64,000 bases of DNA from Litoribrevibacter albus (lineage in GTDB: Bacteria > Pseudomonadota > Gammaproteobacteria > Pseudomonadales > Litoribrevibacteraceae), in NCBI RefSeq assembly GCF_030159995.1, contig NZ_BSNM01000015.1, forward strand, positions 471,449 through 535,448, written 5' to 3'. Below, one piece after another: positions 36,892 to 46,939 of this stretch. A program made the translations under genes and the position numbers. The notes beneath the pieces are model-generated. The model made no database searches, had not been told where the DNA came from, and saw nothing but the letters and a program-made list of their open reading frames with translations. The number at the start of each line of letters is the position of its first letter. Within the stretch, counting starts at the first letter, position 1.

Positions 36892-37980
36892 CTATACCGA
36901 TCGGTGATTCCCGCGTTCGTCCAGTAGCCGCAACTGTACAGCCATATTGTGCTTGGAATCTGCGCTCGCAATGGCTTCTTCTTTGGTAATTCGACCATCC
37001 AGATACAAGCTGATGAGAGAGTTATCAAACGTAATGGCTTTATCCTTATCTTGAGTTCTTCTGGAAATGGCTTCTCTGATCTGATCAAACTCGCCTTTCT
37101 GAATTAACTCCTGAATGTAAGGGCTGTTTTGTATTAATTCTATCGCCGGCCATAAGCTCTTTTCGCCTCGAATCAGGCGTTGGCAGATGATGGCGTTGAG
37201 GTTTCGGGATAGGTCCATCAGGACTTGATGATGGTAGGCTTCCGGAAAGAAATTGACGGCTCGATCCAGGGTTTCAATGGCATTACTGGCATGAATGGTT
37301 GCTAAGCAAAGGTGACCTGTTTCTGCAAAGGTTATGGCATTTTGCATGGTTACCTGATCCCGTATTTCTCCGATCAAAATGACATCGGGGGCGTCACGAA
37401 CCGCATTCTTTAATGCCTCTGCGTAGGAGTGTGTATCTACGCCCAGTTCTCTTTGGTTCACAATGCATTTCTTGTAGCTGTGTAGATATTCGATTGGGTC
37501 TTCAATGGTGAGAATGTGACCGTGACTGCTTTCGTTCCTGTGGTTTAACATAGCTGCCAGTGTTGAAGACTTTCCGGATGCGGTGGCGCCAGCCACAAGA
37601 ATCAGCCCTCGTCTTTCCTCTGCGAGCGTTTTCAGAATGCTGGGTAAGTGGAGCTCTTCTACAGTAGGGGGTTCGCTGTGTATCAGTCGGATTACTGCGG
37701 ATACTTGTTTTCTCTGTTTCAGAAGGCTGACTCGAAATCGTCCAATGTCATCTACTGAGATACCAGCATTCAGCTCCAACTCTTTTTCGAAGCGCTCAAT
37801 CAACTGTTCAGTCAATAACGAGTACGCCATATCCTTTACATCCTGAGCATCTAGAATGGTATCGGGATTGATTGGGCGGGTTTCATTGTTGACTCGTAAC
37901 AGAACGGGGGCATTTGCAGCGAAGAAGATATCAGAAGCGTCTTTTTCAACCATGTAGGAAAGGTAGCGTGTCACGTCCAT
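36892..37980 (-). CDS. PilT/PilU-type twitching motility ATPase
   Basis: 362 aa hexameric retraction-type ATPase. N-terminal PAS-like region (VEKDASDIFFAANAPVLLRV), Walker A GATASGKSSTLAAM, Asp box LTIEDPIEYLHS, Walker B VILIGEIRD and His box LCLATIHASNAIETLDR. Length and the C-terminal extension fit PilU more than PilT. It normally lies with pilT; here it is alone, with no other pilus genes in the window. Confidence 0.85.
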   Translation of the reverse strand: MDVTRYLSYMVEKDASDIFFAANAPVLLRVNNETRPINPDTILDAQDVKDMAYSLLTEQLIERFEKELELNAGISVDDIGRFRVSLLKQRKQVSAVIRLIHSEPPTVEELHLPSILKTLAEERRGLILVAGATASGKSSTLAAMLNHRNESSHGHILTIEDPIEYLHSYKKCIVNQRELGVDTHSYAEALKNAVRDAPDVILIGEIRDQVTMQNAITFAETGHLCLATIHASNAIETLDRAVNFFPEAYHHQVLMDLSRNLNAIICQRLIRGEKSLWPAIELIQNSPYIQELIQKGEFDQIREAISRRTQDKDKAITFDNSLISLYLDGRITKEEAIASADSKHNMAVQLRLLDERGNHRSV

Positions 37981-38310
37981 TTTTCTGTTCCCGTGCTCAC
38001 TTCAGTGTCCCTTAGTTTAGAAAAAATCAGAGCGCCCAACTAAGTTGGTTTATGGGTATTTTGAATTAGCAGTGAAGGTAGGTGGGTTAGAATCGCTAAG
38101 ATTTCAGTGTTTTCAACAACTTTGCTGATCGTTGCAGAGCATGAAAACAGTGTGTGAAAAATATCAGTAAACAGGGTGAACCTGATATTGCTGCGTGTTG
38201 ATGAATAGGTCGATGAATAAAAAGAGGGGCAGAGCGTGTTTGAAGACGCAAAAAGCGCCTTCAAACAGTCAGGTCAGTTATCGGTTTAGGTAACTCACCC
38301 TCGGAGGTTA
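37981..38310. other. 330-bp intergenic region, pilU-like / acyl-CoA dehydrogenase
   Basis: AT-rich. Holds one hairpin (38238-38266: GTTTGAAG-A-CGC AAAAA GCG-C-CTTCAAAC), which is the likely terminator of the acyl-CoA dehydrogenase on the minus strand and is followed after 13 nt by a short T-run. Nothing else was recognised. Confidence 0.5.
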
Positions 38311-39447
38311 CTACAGCGCACGTGCAACAATTTCTTTCATGATCTCGTTGGTGCCTGCATAAATTTTCTGAACACGTGAATCTGCCCAGGCTCGTGCAAT
38401 CGGGTATTCCCACATATAACCGTAGCCACCAAACAACTGCATACACTCATCCATTACTTTGCATTGAAGGTCTGTGGTCCATTGCTTCAAAGCGGCTGCC
38501 GTTGGTACGTCGAGTTTGCCTTCAAGATGAAGCTCCAGACAGCGGTCAAGGAAACAACGACCGGCCATGGTATCTGCGGTTAACTCCGCCAACTTAAAGC
38601 GCGTGTTTTGATAGTTCATCACCGGCTTGCCAAAGGCTTTACGCTCTTTAACGTATTCTTTGGTCCATTCAATGGCGGTCTCGGCTGCAGCGACTGCAGT
38701 TAAACCTACCAATAAACGCTCTTGTGGTAATTCCTGCATCAGGTAGATAAAGCCTTGGCCTTCACCGCCAAGTAGGTTTTCTTTTGGTACTTTAACGTCC
38801 TGGAAGAACAGCTCTGAGGTGTCCTGAGCTTTCATGCCCACTTTATCGAGATTCTGGCCTTTCTCGAACCCTTCTGAGTCGGCTTCAACCACCAAAAGAC
38901 TGGTCCCTTTAGCGCCTTCAGCCGGATCTGTCTTGGCAACCACGATCACAATGTCAGCTAATTGACCATTGGTGATGAAGGTCTTAGAACCGTTCAACAG
39001 GTAGTGATCCCCTTTATCAATGGCGGTTGATTTAACACCTTGTAAATCTGAACCAGCACCTGGCTCAGTCATAGCAATAGCGCCAACCATTTCACCGCTG
39101 ATCAGCTTAGGAATGTATTTTTGTTTGAGTTCTTCACTGCCGTAGTGAAGGATATAAGGGGCAACGATGTCTGAGTGCAGAGGGAAACCGATACCGCTAC
39201 AGCCTGAACGTGCAATTTCTTCAATAACAATGGCGCTGTAGCGGAAGTCACAGCCAATGCCGCCGTATTGCTCAGGCATGGTGGCGCACAACATGCCTAA
39301 CTCACCGGCTTTGTGCCAAAGGTTACGATCCACCTGACCGTCTTTTTCCCATTGCGGATGATAGGGAACGGCTTCTTGTTCCAGGAATTTTCTAACAACA
39401 TCACGAAAGGCTTCATGGTCGGAATCAAATAATGTACGAGGGATCAT
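38311..39447 (-). CDS. acyl-CoA dehydrogenase
   Basis: 378 aa FAD enzyme of beta-oxidation or branched-acid catabolism. Signatures are AIAMTEPGAGSDLQGVKSTA, the YLLNGSKTFITNGQLADIVIVVAKT block, and QLFGGYGYMWEYPIARAWADSRVQKIYAGTNEIMKEIVAR. The catalytic Glu is in the terminal IYAGTNEIMKE, as in long-chain and isovaleryl-type enzymes. Transcribed alone; substrate chain length cannot be assigned. Confidence 0.9.
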   Translation of the reverse strand: MIPRTLFDSDHEAFRDVVRKFLEQEAVPYHPQWEKDGQVDRNLWHKAGELGMLCATMPEQYGGIGCDFRYSAIVIEEIARSGCSGIGFPLHSDIVAPYILHYGSEELKQKYIPKLISGEMVGAIAMTEPGAGSDLQGVKSTAIDKGDHYLLNGSKTFITNGQLADIVIVVAKTDPAEGAKGTSLLVVEADSEGFEKGQNLDKVGMKAQDTSELFFQDVKVPKENLLGGEGQGFIYLMQELPQERLLVGLTAVAAAETAIEWTKEYVKERKAFGKPVMNYQNTRFKLAELTADTMAGRCFLDRCLELHLEGKLDVPTAAALKQWTTDLQCKVMDECMQLFGGYGYMWEYPIARAWADSRVQKIYAGTNEIMKEIVARAL

Positions 39448-39735
39448 TTTGGCTCTCCTTTACGATTTAATTCAGTGTTGCAAGCTACTGGATTTCGAAC
39501 AATTGCCATTTTTCTCTGATTTATTGACCTCAATGCTCAGTGTTGAATTGCAGAGAATAGAAATCAGGTCTCAAAGTTTGTTTAAAAGTGGGGGGAGAGT
39601 CTTGAATTAGCGGTACATATCTATAATGTTGCTCTTCTCCAACATGGTTGGTAATGCTTTGCTAAGCTCTAAGATGGTTAAGCGTTTTTATAAAGACATA
39701 ATTTGATTAATTTTTGATTTTTTTTGGCGAAATGG

Positions 39736-41037
39736 ATGGCTGACAAACCTATTAGTGAACCCCTCACGGCATTGCTTATTGAACCTTCCCACATCGTTCA
39801 ACAAGTTGTTGCGTCAATTCTACAGCGACATGGTTTTCACGTAGATACCTGCAAGAAAGCAGAAGATGCCTTCCGGTTGTCCGAAGAAAATAAATACGAT
39901 CTGGTGTGTGTTGCGCTTTTACTTCCTGATGCTTCTGGTTTGGATGTGTGCCGTAAAGTTCGTTCCATGTCGCAAGCCAAACGGAATACCCCGGTCGTTA
40001 TGATTACCTCCGAAGACGATAAAAATACGTTACTTGGGGTACTGAAGGCTGGTGCTACAGAGATTTTCAAGAAGAATGATTTGGTCGGATTTGATAATTA
40101 TCTGACTCAATTCGTATGGACGACCAACGAGTCCAAATCGCTGTATGGCAAAGTGTTATACGTTGAAGATTCCCGAGCTATTTCTGAGATGGTCGTTGCA
40201 TTGTTAAAGCTCAACAGGATGGAAGTGGATCACTATACCAATGCCGAGGATGCTTACGATGCGTTCCAGAACAATGAATATGACCTAGTCATTGTGGACA
40301 TCATTCTGGAAGGGGAAATGACGGGCTCACAACTGGCTCAAAGCATCAGACGAGATATTTCCAAACGCACGGTTCCGATTCTCGCCATTTCAGGCGTAGA
40401 AGACTCGGCTCGTCGAGTGTCTATGTTAAAGTCTGGTGTGAATGATTTTGTTGCTAAGCCGATCATGAATGATGAACTCATGGCTCGGGTTCAGAATTTG
40501 ATTCGCTCTAAGAAACTGTTTGATCGGGTACAGGAGCAGCAAGAAATTCTTCGCGAACTTGCGATGAAAGATCAATTAACCGGCTTGTATAACCGTCATT
40601 TCCTGATGGAAGTAGGTCCGAAACGGATCAAGGAAGCGCAGCGTCATAAACAACCGCTAAGCATGGTGGTTGTTGATCTGGATAAATTCAAGCTGATCAA
40701 TGATACCCACGGTCATACGACCGGAGATATTGTGCTGAAAGAAGTGGGTGCTTTGTTACAACGTTTGTGTCGTAAAGAAGACATCGCTTCTCGTTTCGGC
40801 GGTGAAGAATTTGTGTTGATCATGCCTCATTGTGATCTTATTTCTGCCGTTGATAAGGCTGAGAAAATTCGAAAAGCAATTATTAATCTAAAGCCCGCTG
40901 GATTGGAAATCTCAGCGAGCTTTGGGGTATCTGCGTTGGCTTCAAAAGATGAAGATATCAGCGATCTTTTTGATCGTGCGGATCAGGCGGTGTATCAATC
41001 CAAGAATGGCGGACGCAATTGCGTTACGGCAGTTTAA
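39736..41037 (+). CDS. REC-REC-GGDEF response regulator diguanylate cyclase
   Basis: About 433 aa from the ATG at 39736 (an in-frame TTG lies 12 bp upstream; no clear RBS for either). Two receiver domains (about 10-125 and 140-255) precede a GGDEF domain (about 270-430) with intact SRFGGEEFVLIM. In the second receiver the phospho-acceptor Asp is present (DLVIVDIIL). In the first, the equivalent stretch is DLVCVALLLPDASG, with Ala where Asp should be, and the acidic pair is reduced to one Glu. So the first is probably a pseudo-receiver. No kinase is adjacent. Confidence 0.9.
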   Translation: MADKPISEPLTALLIEPSHIVQQVVASILQRHGFHVDTCKKAEDAFRLSEENKYDLVCVALLLPDASGLDVCRKVRSMSQAKRNTPVVMITSEDDKNTLLGVLKAGATEIFKKNDLVGFDNYLTQFVWTTNESKSLYGKVLYVEDSRAISEMVVALLKLNRMEVDHYTNAEDAYDAFQNNEYDLVIVDIILEGEMTGSQLAQSIRRDISKRTVPILAISGVEDSARRVSMLKSGVNDFVAKPIMNDELMARVQNLIRSKKLFDRVQEQQEILRELAMKDQLTGLYNRHFLMEVGPKRIKEAQRHKQPLSMVVVDLDKFKLINDTHGHTTGDIVLKEVGALLQRLCRKEDIASRFGGEEFVLIMPHCDLISAVDKAEKIRKAIINLKPAGLEISASFGVSALASKDEDISDLFDRADQAVYQSKNGGRNCVTAV

Positions 41038-41082
41038 GACGCGCTGTGTTTCAAATGCGTCTTTCGCTCAGTTCACCAGATT

Positions 41083-41105
41083 AGGCATAGCAGAGCGCTA
41101 TGCCT
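41083..41105. terminator. hairpin between convergent GGDEF and SDR genes
   Basis: AGGCATAGC - AGAGC - GCTATGCCT, a 9-bp stem overlapping the SDR stop codon. No T-run, so only a possible terminator. Confidence 0.4.
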
Positions 41106-41952
41106 TGGATTCTCTTCTCGAACGCCACCAGTTAGCCAGTTTTGTGCCTTGTACAAACACTTGTTTGTAATGGCTCGGCAGTATTCTCTGTAGAATATCC
41201 ATCGCGTAGGCATCCATCCCGATCAAGGCACGTTCTTTGTTATTCAAAACCGCCGATAAGATGGTTTCTGCCGCTTCTTCTGGGGTGGTGTGAGCGTAAT
41301 CGTCAAAGCGATCTCTTAACTCTTCCGCATGGTAGAGGTGAGAAGTTTTCCCCATACGCCCATTTTGAGCAATGTTGGTTTTAATTCCGCTTGGGAAAAC
41401 ACAGGTACACTCGATGTTTGATCCTTCAATACGCAGCTCTTCTTGCAGTGATTCTGTAAAGCCTCGAACGGCAAATTTAGATGCGTTGTAGGCTGATTGC
41501 GTTGGTACAGCGTAAAGACCAAAGACACTGGAGACGTTAACGATGTGCGCGTCTGTGGATTGCTTCAGATAGGGAAGGAATTCTTTGGTTCCGTAAACAA
41601 CGCCCCAGAAATTGATGTTCATGAGCCATTCGAAGTTGTCATAGCTCATTTGATCGATGTTTTCAGCTAAGGCAACACCTGCATTGTTGATGACCAAATT
41701 GATGCCTTTGTGTTGCTTCATAACGTCTTGGGCAAAGGTGGCAACCGCCTTTTGATTGGAAACGTCCAGAATGTGTTGAGTAATTTTAACGCCGGTATGA
41801 GACAGATTGTCCGTAACTTTCTGAAGCGCTTTTTCATTAATGTCTGCTAACGCAAGATTGCATCCTTTGCGAGCCAATGATTCTGCCAAAGCGGCGCCAA
41901 TTCCTGATGCGGCACCTGTGATGGCGGCTACTTTATTTCTGAAGTTGTGCAT
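41098..41952 (-). CDS. short-chain dehydrogenase/reductase
   Basis: 284 aa classical SDR. Cofactor motif AAITGAASGIGAALAESLARKG (TGxxxGIG), NNAGVA, and active site Ser (NVSSVFGLYAVPTQSAYNASKFAVRG) with YNASK. The C-terminal tail (about 240-284) is basic and ends GTKLANWWRSRRESKA, possibly membrane-associated as in acyl-chain SDRs. Substrate unknown. Confidence 0.88.
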   Translation of the reverse strand: MHNFRNKVAAITGAASGIGAALAESLARKGCNLALADINEKALQKVTDNLSHTGVKITQHILDVSNQKAVATFAQDVMKQHKGINLVINNAGVALAENIDQMSYDNFEWLMNINFWGVVYGTKEFLPYLKQSTDAHIVNVSSVFGLYAVPTQSAYNASKFAVRGFTESLQEELRIEGSNIECTCVFPSGIKTNIAQNGRMGKTSHLYHAEELRDRFDDYAHTTPEEAAETILSAVLNNKERALIGMDAYAMDILQRILPSHYKQVFVQGTKLANWWRSRRESKA

Positions 41953-42111
41953 ACTATTCCCTAAGAAAACATCCTGATTTTATTAAGATTCTCGTTTTTC
42001 GGCCGATGTATGTTTTTAGATTAACCAAGCACGGCCCAATTGCTTGGTCTAATCTTGACTGTGAAGCGCTTACCAAATTATTGAGTTTAGATGTTTTTTT
42101 GAGAGAAGAGT

Positions 42112-43725
42112 ATGCAGTGGTTTTATAAACTGAGTGTAAAAATAAAAATTTATCTGATTGCTTTCGCCGCGATAGTCGGTTTTGTAGTGTATTTCGTTGC
42201 TAACTACATGATGGCGTCCTCCCAAGGGGTTCTTGTTGGTCAGATACAAGAAAAATCCTTTCCTCTTCTTCAAATTGCGGAACGATCAAAAGTTCGGCTT
42301 GAACGTATCCAGGAAATGCTTGCCAGTGCTGTTTCAGCCGGGGAGACCGATATCCTGGATAATGCCAATCAACAGAAACAGCAATTGCTGGATGACCTGA
42401 AAGAAGCTCAAAAGCTCGACCCAGAAGGGTTGGCTAATCAAATTAGCGCGACTTTCTCGCAATACTACAAAACTGCTCACTCTATCTCAGCCTCCATGAT
42501 TGATGGTTCTGCAGATTTTTCTGCGTTGTCCTCTCAAACAGAGAACATGACGACCCTTTTGCAAAAGACCTCAGAGCTGCTTGATCAATTCAGAGATTCA
42601 AATAACGACGCGTTTATTAGCATGGTTGATGAAGCCAAAGCGCTGAGTGATAAGATGCTGTTGGCGGGTGTGACGATTGGCGTGATTACTTTCTTCTTCA
42701 TTCTGGTGATCTCCATGTTCATTTCCAGAAGCTTATGTAACAGCATCAATGAAGTGGTGAGTTCATTAAAAGACATTGCTCAGGAGAATGGCGATTTAAC
42801 TGTTCAATTATCTACTCGCTCAGAAGATGAAATTGGTCACCTGGTGCATTGGTTTAACTTGTTTGTTGCCAAATTGAGAGGGGTTATTGGTCAGGTTGTG
42901 AATGCGGCAGGACCACTCAACGAGTTGTCTGGTCAGCTGAACAGCTTGATGGAACATGTGAACCAAAGTATTGAGTCACAACGTCAGTCCGCAGAAAGTT
43001 CCAAAAACGCAGTGGATATGATGCAAGAGAGTATGAACTCGATCGTACATGATACCGGTGCAGGGGTGGAATGTGCTCAGGATGCCAACTCAGAAGCTAA
43101 ACAGGGCCAGCAGGTGGTGGGTCAGACCGTTGATGCCATCAGAACCCTGGCAACTGGTGTGGCTGAAGCATCTGAAGTGATTCGTAAACTGGAAGCCGAT
43201 ACGGATCAGGTTCGTAATGTACTTGGCGTAATTAAAGGCATTGCGGATCAGACCAACCTGTTGGCATTAAACGCTGCGATTGAAGCCGCAAGGGCTGGAG
43301 AGCAAGGCCGTGGCTTTGCCGTGGTTGCCGATGAAGTTCGTTCTCTTGCGTCTAAAACACAAGAATCAACAGAAGAAATTAATGTTACAATCAACAACCT
43401 GATTTCCGCGTCTAAGGAAGCTGTCTCTGTGATGGAGAAAGGGACAGAACAAGCGCAAGTCAGTGTGTCAAACTCTGAACAGGCAGGGCAATCGTTAGAA
43501 AAAATCTCTGAAGCTGTTCAATCCATCAATGAGATGAATCATCGCATTTCCGATGCTGTTTCAAGTCAGCAAAAACTTTCCGCCGATATTGTACACTCGG
43601 TTGGAAATATTCTGGTGCAAACAGAGGAAACCGCTGATAAGTCTTCGTCTTTGGGAAGTCTGGCCAGTGAACTGAACGAAGTTTCGGGCGAAATGGCCAA
43701 GATTACTCAACAATTCAAAATATAA
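42112..43725 (+). CDS. methyl-accepting chemotaxis protein
   Basis: 537 aa. TM1 about 13-31, a periplasmic helical domain 32-180 of 4HB size, TM2 182-204, HAMP about 205-260, then the signalling domain with [43 protein letters not shown] standard transmembrane chemoreceptor; ligand unknown. No che genes are adjacent. Confidence 0.93.
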   Translation: MQWFYKLSVKIKIYLIAFAAIVGFVVYFVANYMMASSQGVLVGQIQEKSFPLLQIAERSKVRLERIQEMLASAVSAGETDILDNANQQKQQLLDDLKEAQKLDPEGLANQISATFSQYYKTAHSISASMIDGSADFSALSSQTENMTTLLQKTSELLDQFRDSNNDAFISMVDEAKALSDKMLLAGVTIGVITFFFILVISMFISRSLCNSINEVVSSLKDIAQENGDLTVQLSTRSEDEIGHLVHWFNLFVAKLRGVIGQVVNAAGPLNELSGQLNSLMEHVNQSIESQRQSAESSKNAVDMMQESMNSIVHDTGAGVECAQDANSEAKQGQQVVGQTVDAIRTLATGVAEASEVIRKLEADTDQVRNVLGVIKGIADQTNLLALNAAIEAARAGEQGRGFAVVADEVRSLASKTQESTEEINVTINNLISASKEAVSVMEKGTEQAQVSVSNSEQAGQSLEKISEAVQSINEMNHRISDAVSSQQKLSADIVHSVGNILVQTEETADKSSSLGSLASELNEVSGEMAKITQQFKI

Positions 43726-44040
43726 AATGAAAGTGAAAGTTCCTGTACTTGGACGTAGGTGATGGCCATGTTGGCTTTGCCTACGTTTCAAAAATCTAAT
43801 AGATATCTGGATTTCTTTATAAAAACAAAAGGTTGTCTATAGTTATTTGATGCTATGGATCGCTTGAGTCTAGATCAGGAAGTGTATAAACGGCTCTCAA
43901 CTTACTAAATACGTCAGGGTATGTATTGGTGCAAGTGAATGTATTAGTACACCTGACAGAAAAGGATAGCGATAACGAGGGGCTTATTAAGAGGTTCCCT
44001 TTGTTTATTGATTCTTTATAGGTTAATTGAGGAGAAGCAT
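43726..44040. other. 315-bp intergenic region before the porin gene
   Basis: Contains a branched hairpin after the chemoreceptor (ACGTAGG 43753-43759 with CCTACGT 43780-43786, enclosing GCCA/TGGC). It may act as a terminator, although the T-run is weak. The porin promoter must lie in 43800-44020 but no clear box was fixed. Confidence 0.45.
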
Positions 44041-45177
44041 ATGCGATTGAGATCGCAAGCATTAGCGGTAGCTATTAGTGCATTAGGTATCGCTCAACCC
44101 ATTCATGCAATTGAATTGGATTTTAATGGATTCATTTCTGTGGGTGGCGGGATTGCAGATAACGACGAGCTGAATTTGGATGTGGATTACGATGAGGATG
44201 TGAGCTTCAATGAAGACTCCATTCTGGGTATCCAAACCACTGCGCCAATTAATGACAAAATCAGTTTCACAGCCCAGCTCGTTGCGCGTGGCAAGGAAGA
44301 CTATGATGTTTCTGCAGAATGGGCCTTCCTGAAATTTGAAGCCAATGATGAGTTTTATGCTCGTGCCGGTCGTTTAAGGGCTCCGTTCTTTGCCTATTCG
44401 GAATCAATCGAAGTTGGCTATTCGTATCACTGGATTCGACCGCCTTCAGAAGTATATCGCCTGCCTTTCTCTTCCATTGATGGTGTCGATGCCAACTATA
44501 CCACGTGGTTAACTGATGACTGGCAGTTCACTTCCCAGGTGTATTTTGGCACCTTCAGTGATGACGTAGACATCTTTGGTCTTGAAAGCGATCTTGATTT
44601 GAGAAACGGCACAGGCCTTGTTTTATCTGCAAACTACGATTGGCTAACCTTGCGTGGCAGTGTGCATTACGCCGAAATAACGGTGACCAACTCGGACTTT
44701 GATACTTTGGATGCTGCACTTCGTGGCGCAGGGTTTGATAATGTTGCGGATGATATTGCTGTGGATGAGAACGGCGTGATGTTCTATGAAGCTGCAGTGC
44801 TTGCCGACTACAACGATTACTTGTTCATTGCTGAATGGACGATGCTGGATTTCGACCGCAGTGCGCTTCCTGATGACACCGGCTGGATGATCTCCGTTGC
44901 TAAGCGAATTGGTGATTTCACGCCTCACTTAACCTTTGCTAAAGAAGACGACGACGGTGAAACCGGCTTCTCTGACCCTATCCCGGCGGGTGCTGCTCTT
45001 AAGGCAAAGGTCGATGATCTGGAAACGGAAGCCCTACAGGAAAGCTGGATTGCCGGTGTTCGTTGGGACTTTATGCCGTCTACTGCATTGAAATTTGAAG
45101 TGCAGTACACCGATCGTAAAGAACCTGAAGACGATGACACTATGATCTACAGTGTCGTTCTTGATGCCGTGTTCTAA
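44041..45177 (+). CDS. outer-membrane porin-like protein
   Basis: About 378 aa from the ATG at 44041, which has a strong RBS (GAGGAGAAGC). Signal peptide to about residue 22 (PIHA-IELDF). The mature protein is beta-strand-rich and acidic, with repeated aromatic-bounded strands and a C-terminal Phe (DAVF), the usual mark of an outer-membrane barrel. AGRLRAPFFAYSESIEVGYSYHWIRPP resembles porins found next to phosphate-like binding proteins. Followed after 10 bp by a small PBP-like gene. Confidence 0.85.
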   Translation: MRLRSQALAVAISALGIAQPIHAIELDFNGFISVGGGIADNDELNLDVDYDEDVSFNEDSILGIQTTAPINDKISFTAQLVARGKEDYDVSAEWAFLKFEANDEFYARAGRLRAPFFAYSESIEVGYSYHWIRPPSEVYRLPFSSIDGVDANYTTWLTDDWQFTSQVYFGTFSDDVDIFGLESDLDLRNGTGLVLSANYDWLTLRGSVHYAEITVTNSDFDTLDAALRGAGFDNVADDIAVDENGVMFYEAAVLADYNDYLFIAEWTMLDFDRSALPDDTGWMISVAKRIGDFTPHLTFAKEDDDGETGFSDPIPAGAALKAKVDDLETEALQESWIAGVRWDFMPSTALKFEVQYTDRKEPEDDDTMIYSVVLDAVF

Positions 45178-45187
45178 GGAGGACATT

Positions 45188-45598
45188 ATGAAGTATGTAT
45201 TCGTTGTTCTGTTCTCTCTACTAAGCTCAATGGCTATGGCGGGAACGTCTGTCATCATCAATGCTGCGGATGCCGGAGCAGGTTTATCTCAGGGCGATGC
45301 AAAAAATGTTTATTTAGGGAAAAAGAAGTCGCTGCCATCAGGGGCGAAAGCCATTCCTGTTGATCAGGCAGCGGAATCCGCTATTCGAGAAGGTTTTCTA
45401 TCAACCATCGTTGGTAAATCAGAAAGCCAGTACAAGTCCTTTTGGGCGAAAAAAGTGTTTACTGGCAAGGGTAAACCACCTGAGGAAAAAGCAGATGACG
45501 CTGCTGTGAAAGCATTTGTTGCTTCCACTCCCGGTGCGGTGGGTTACATTGATAGTTCTAACCTAGACGATACAGTGAAAGAAGCGTTTTCGTTCTAA
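45188..45598 (+). CDS. small periplasmic phosphate-binding-like (PBP-like) protein
   Basis: About 136 aa from the ATG at 45188 with AAGGAGG just upstream. Signal peptide about 1-18 (SSMAMA-GTSV). The mature part resembles one lobe of PstS-like binding proteins (AGLSQGDAKNVYLGKKKSLPSG and FVASTPGAVGYIDSS). It is far shorter than a full binding protein, and no ABC transporter is nearby. Co-transcribed with the porin; the two may act together in the envelope. Confidence 0.82.
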   Translation: MKYVFVVLFSLLSSMAMAGTSVIINAADAGAGLSQGDAKNVYLGKKKSLPSGAKAIPVDQAAESAIREGFLSTIVGKSESQYKSFWAKKVFTGKGKPPEEKADDAAVKAFVASTPGAVGYIDSSNLDDTVKEAFSF

Positions 45599-45602
45599 CC
45601 CC

Positions 45603-46661
45603 TTAATTTTGCCACTTAATCGGATGAGCAAGTTGCGTAACCTGTTCACCTGAGACAGTGGCTTCTTCTATCAGGCCCCTTGCTTGGATGTGAGGGTGCT
45701 CTGCCGCCTCTTTGAGCGTTAATACCGGTTCTACACACACGTCCTGATCCGCGAAGATGGATTGCCACTCTGAGAAGTTCTTTTGAAGAAAATGCTCTTT
45801 GAGTTTCTCTTTAAGTTCTTTCTGGTGTTCCGGGTTCGGTGATAAGGCCATTTTTCTGAGTTCAGGAAGATCAATTAAACTGGCTAAACCATCAATGAAC
45901 TTGGGTTCCAGCCCGCCAACCGATAAATAGCGACCATCAGCGGTTTCGTAATAGTCATAAAAGAATCCACCGTTGAGTAACTCGCTTTCTGCTCTGGGTG
46001 TGTGACCACCGGCCAGCATTGGCGCACCGCTGATAACGTTCATGCTGAAAGCACAATCGGTCATGCTGATATCAATGTACTGGCCTTCGCCGGTTTGGTG
46101 TTTATGAATCACTGCAGCCAAGATACCCATAACGGCGTGATGTGATCCGCCGGCCATGTCGGCGATTTGAATGCCGTTTAATGAAGGGCCGTCTGCTTTA
46201 TCACCGGAATAACCGGCAATGCCAGACAGTGCGAGGTAGTTTATGTCATGCCCGGCTCGCTGAGCGTAGGGGCCGGTTTGACCATATCCTGTGATGGAAC
46301 AATAGATCAGGTCAGGTTTGATCTGTTTAAGCGTATCGTAATCCAGTCCGAGTTTTGCCATCACCCCCGGGCGAAACTGCTCAAGTACCACATCATAGTC
46401 AGCCAGGATGCGCTTGATCTTCTCTATGGCATCCGGGTGTTTCAGATCCAGCTTCAAGCTCTCTTTGTTCCGATTAAGCTGGGCGGACAGCGCAGACGTA
46501 CCGCCAATATAGGGCGGCAGCGTCTCGGTCAAATCCGGCTTGGACGGGTGGACGATACGAGTGACAGACGCACCCATATCGGCCATCAACATGGTTGCGT
46601 ATGGTCCTGGAAGTAATGTTGAAAAGTCTAAAATTTTTAAACCCTTGAGTGGACTAGACAT
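45603..46661 (-). CDS. CaiB/BaiF CoA-transferase family (alpha-methylacyl-CoA racemase-like)
   Basis: About 352 aa from the ATG at 46661; a longer frame to 46805 adds 48 polar residues not typical of the family. Family features: LKGLKILDFSTLLPGPYATMLMADMGASVTRI, the catalytic Asp region GHDINYLALSGI, GQTGPYAQRAG, and GGFFYDYYETADGRYLSVGGLEPKF. The GHDxNYL pattern favours alpha-methylacyl-CoA racemase. It would prepare branched acyl-CoA for beta-oxidation. Divergent from an AraC regulator that probably controls it. Confidence 0.87.
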   Translation of the reverse strand: MSSPLKGLKILDFSTLLPGPYATMLMADMGASVTRIVHPSKPDLTETLPPYIGGTSALSAQLNRNKESLKLDLKHPDAIEKIKRILADYDVVLEQFRPGVMAKLGLDYDTLKQIKPDLIYCSITGYGQTGPYAQRAGHDINYLALSGIAGYSGDKADGPSLNGIQIADMAGGSHHAVMGILAAVIHKHQTGEGQYIDISMTDCAFSMNVISGAPMLAGGHTPRAESELLNGGFFYDYYETADGRYLSVGGLEPKFIDGLASLIDLPELRKMALSPNPEHQKELKEKLKEHFLQKNFSEWQSIFADQDVCVEPVLTLKEAAEHPHIQARGLIEEATVSGEQVTQLAHPIKWQN

Positions 46662-46939
46662 GAAACGAACCTTGTTATTAATGGGTGTAAGACTTGATCG
46701 TTTTAGAGTAGAGGATCGATCTGTGGCTGAATATGACCGCAGTGACCTATTTGTTTGACGAATATGAACATTTACTTCACTGTGGCTGGATAGTTTAATG
46801 AGCACCTGGGATTGCTGCTGGAAGTGGCATTTTCTATCTCTCTTGGGAGCACGCTTGCTGAATCGATAATGGCTTCAATAGCAGGCAAGAGTTCAACTCG
46901 CGGACAGCGGTACAATTGGCAGACAAAACACTGGTAGCT

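Noticed and set aside
36792..36989. 65-codon frame between the chemoreceptor and the PilU-like gene
   Set aside because: It overlaps the PilU-like 3' end on the other strand and has no RBS or recognisable features.
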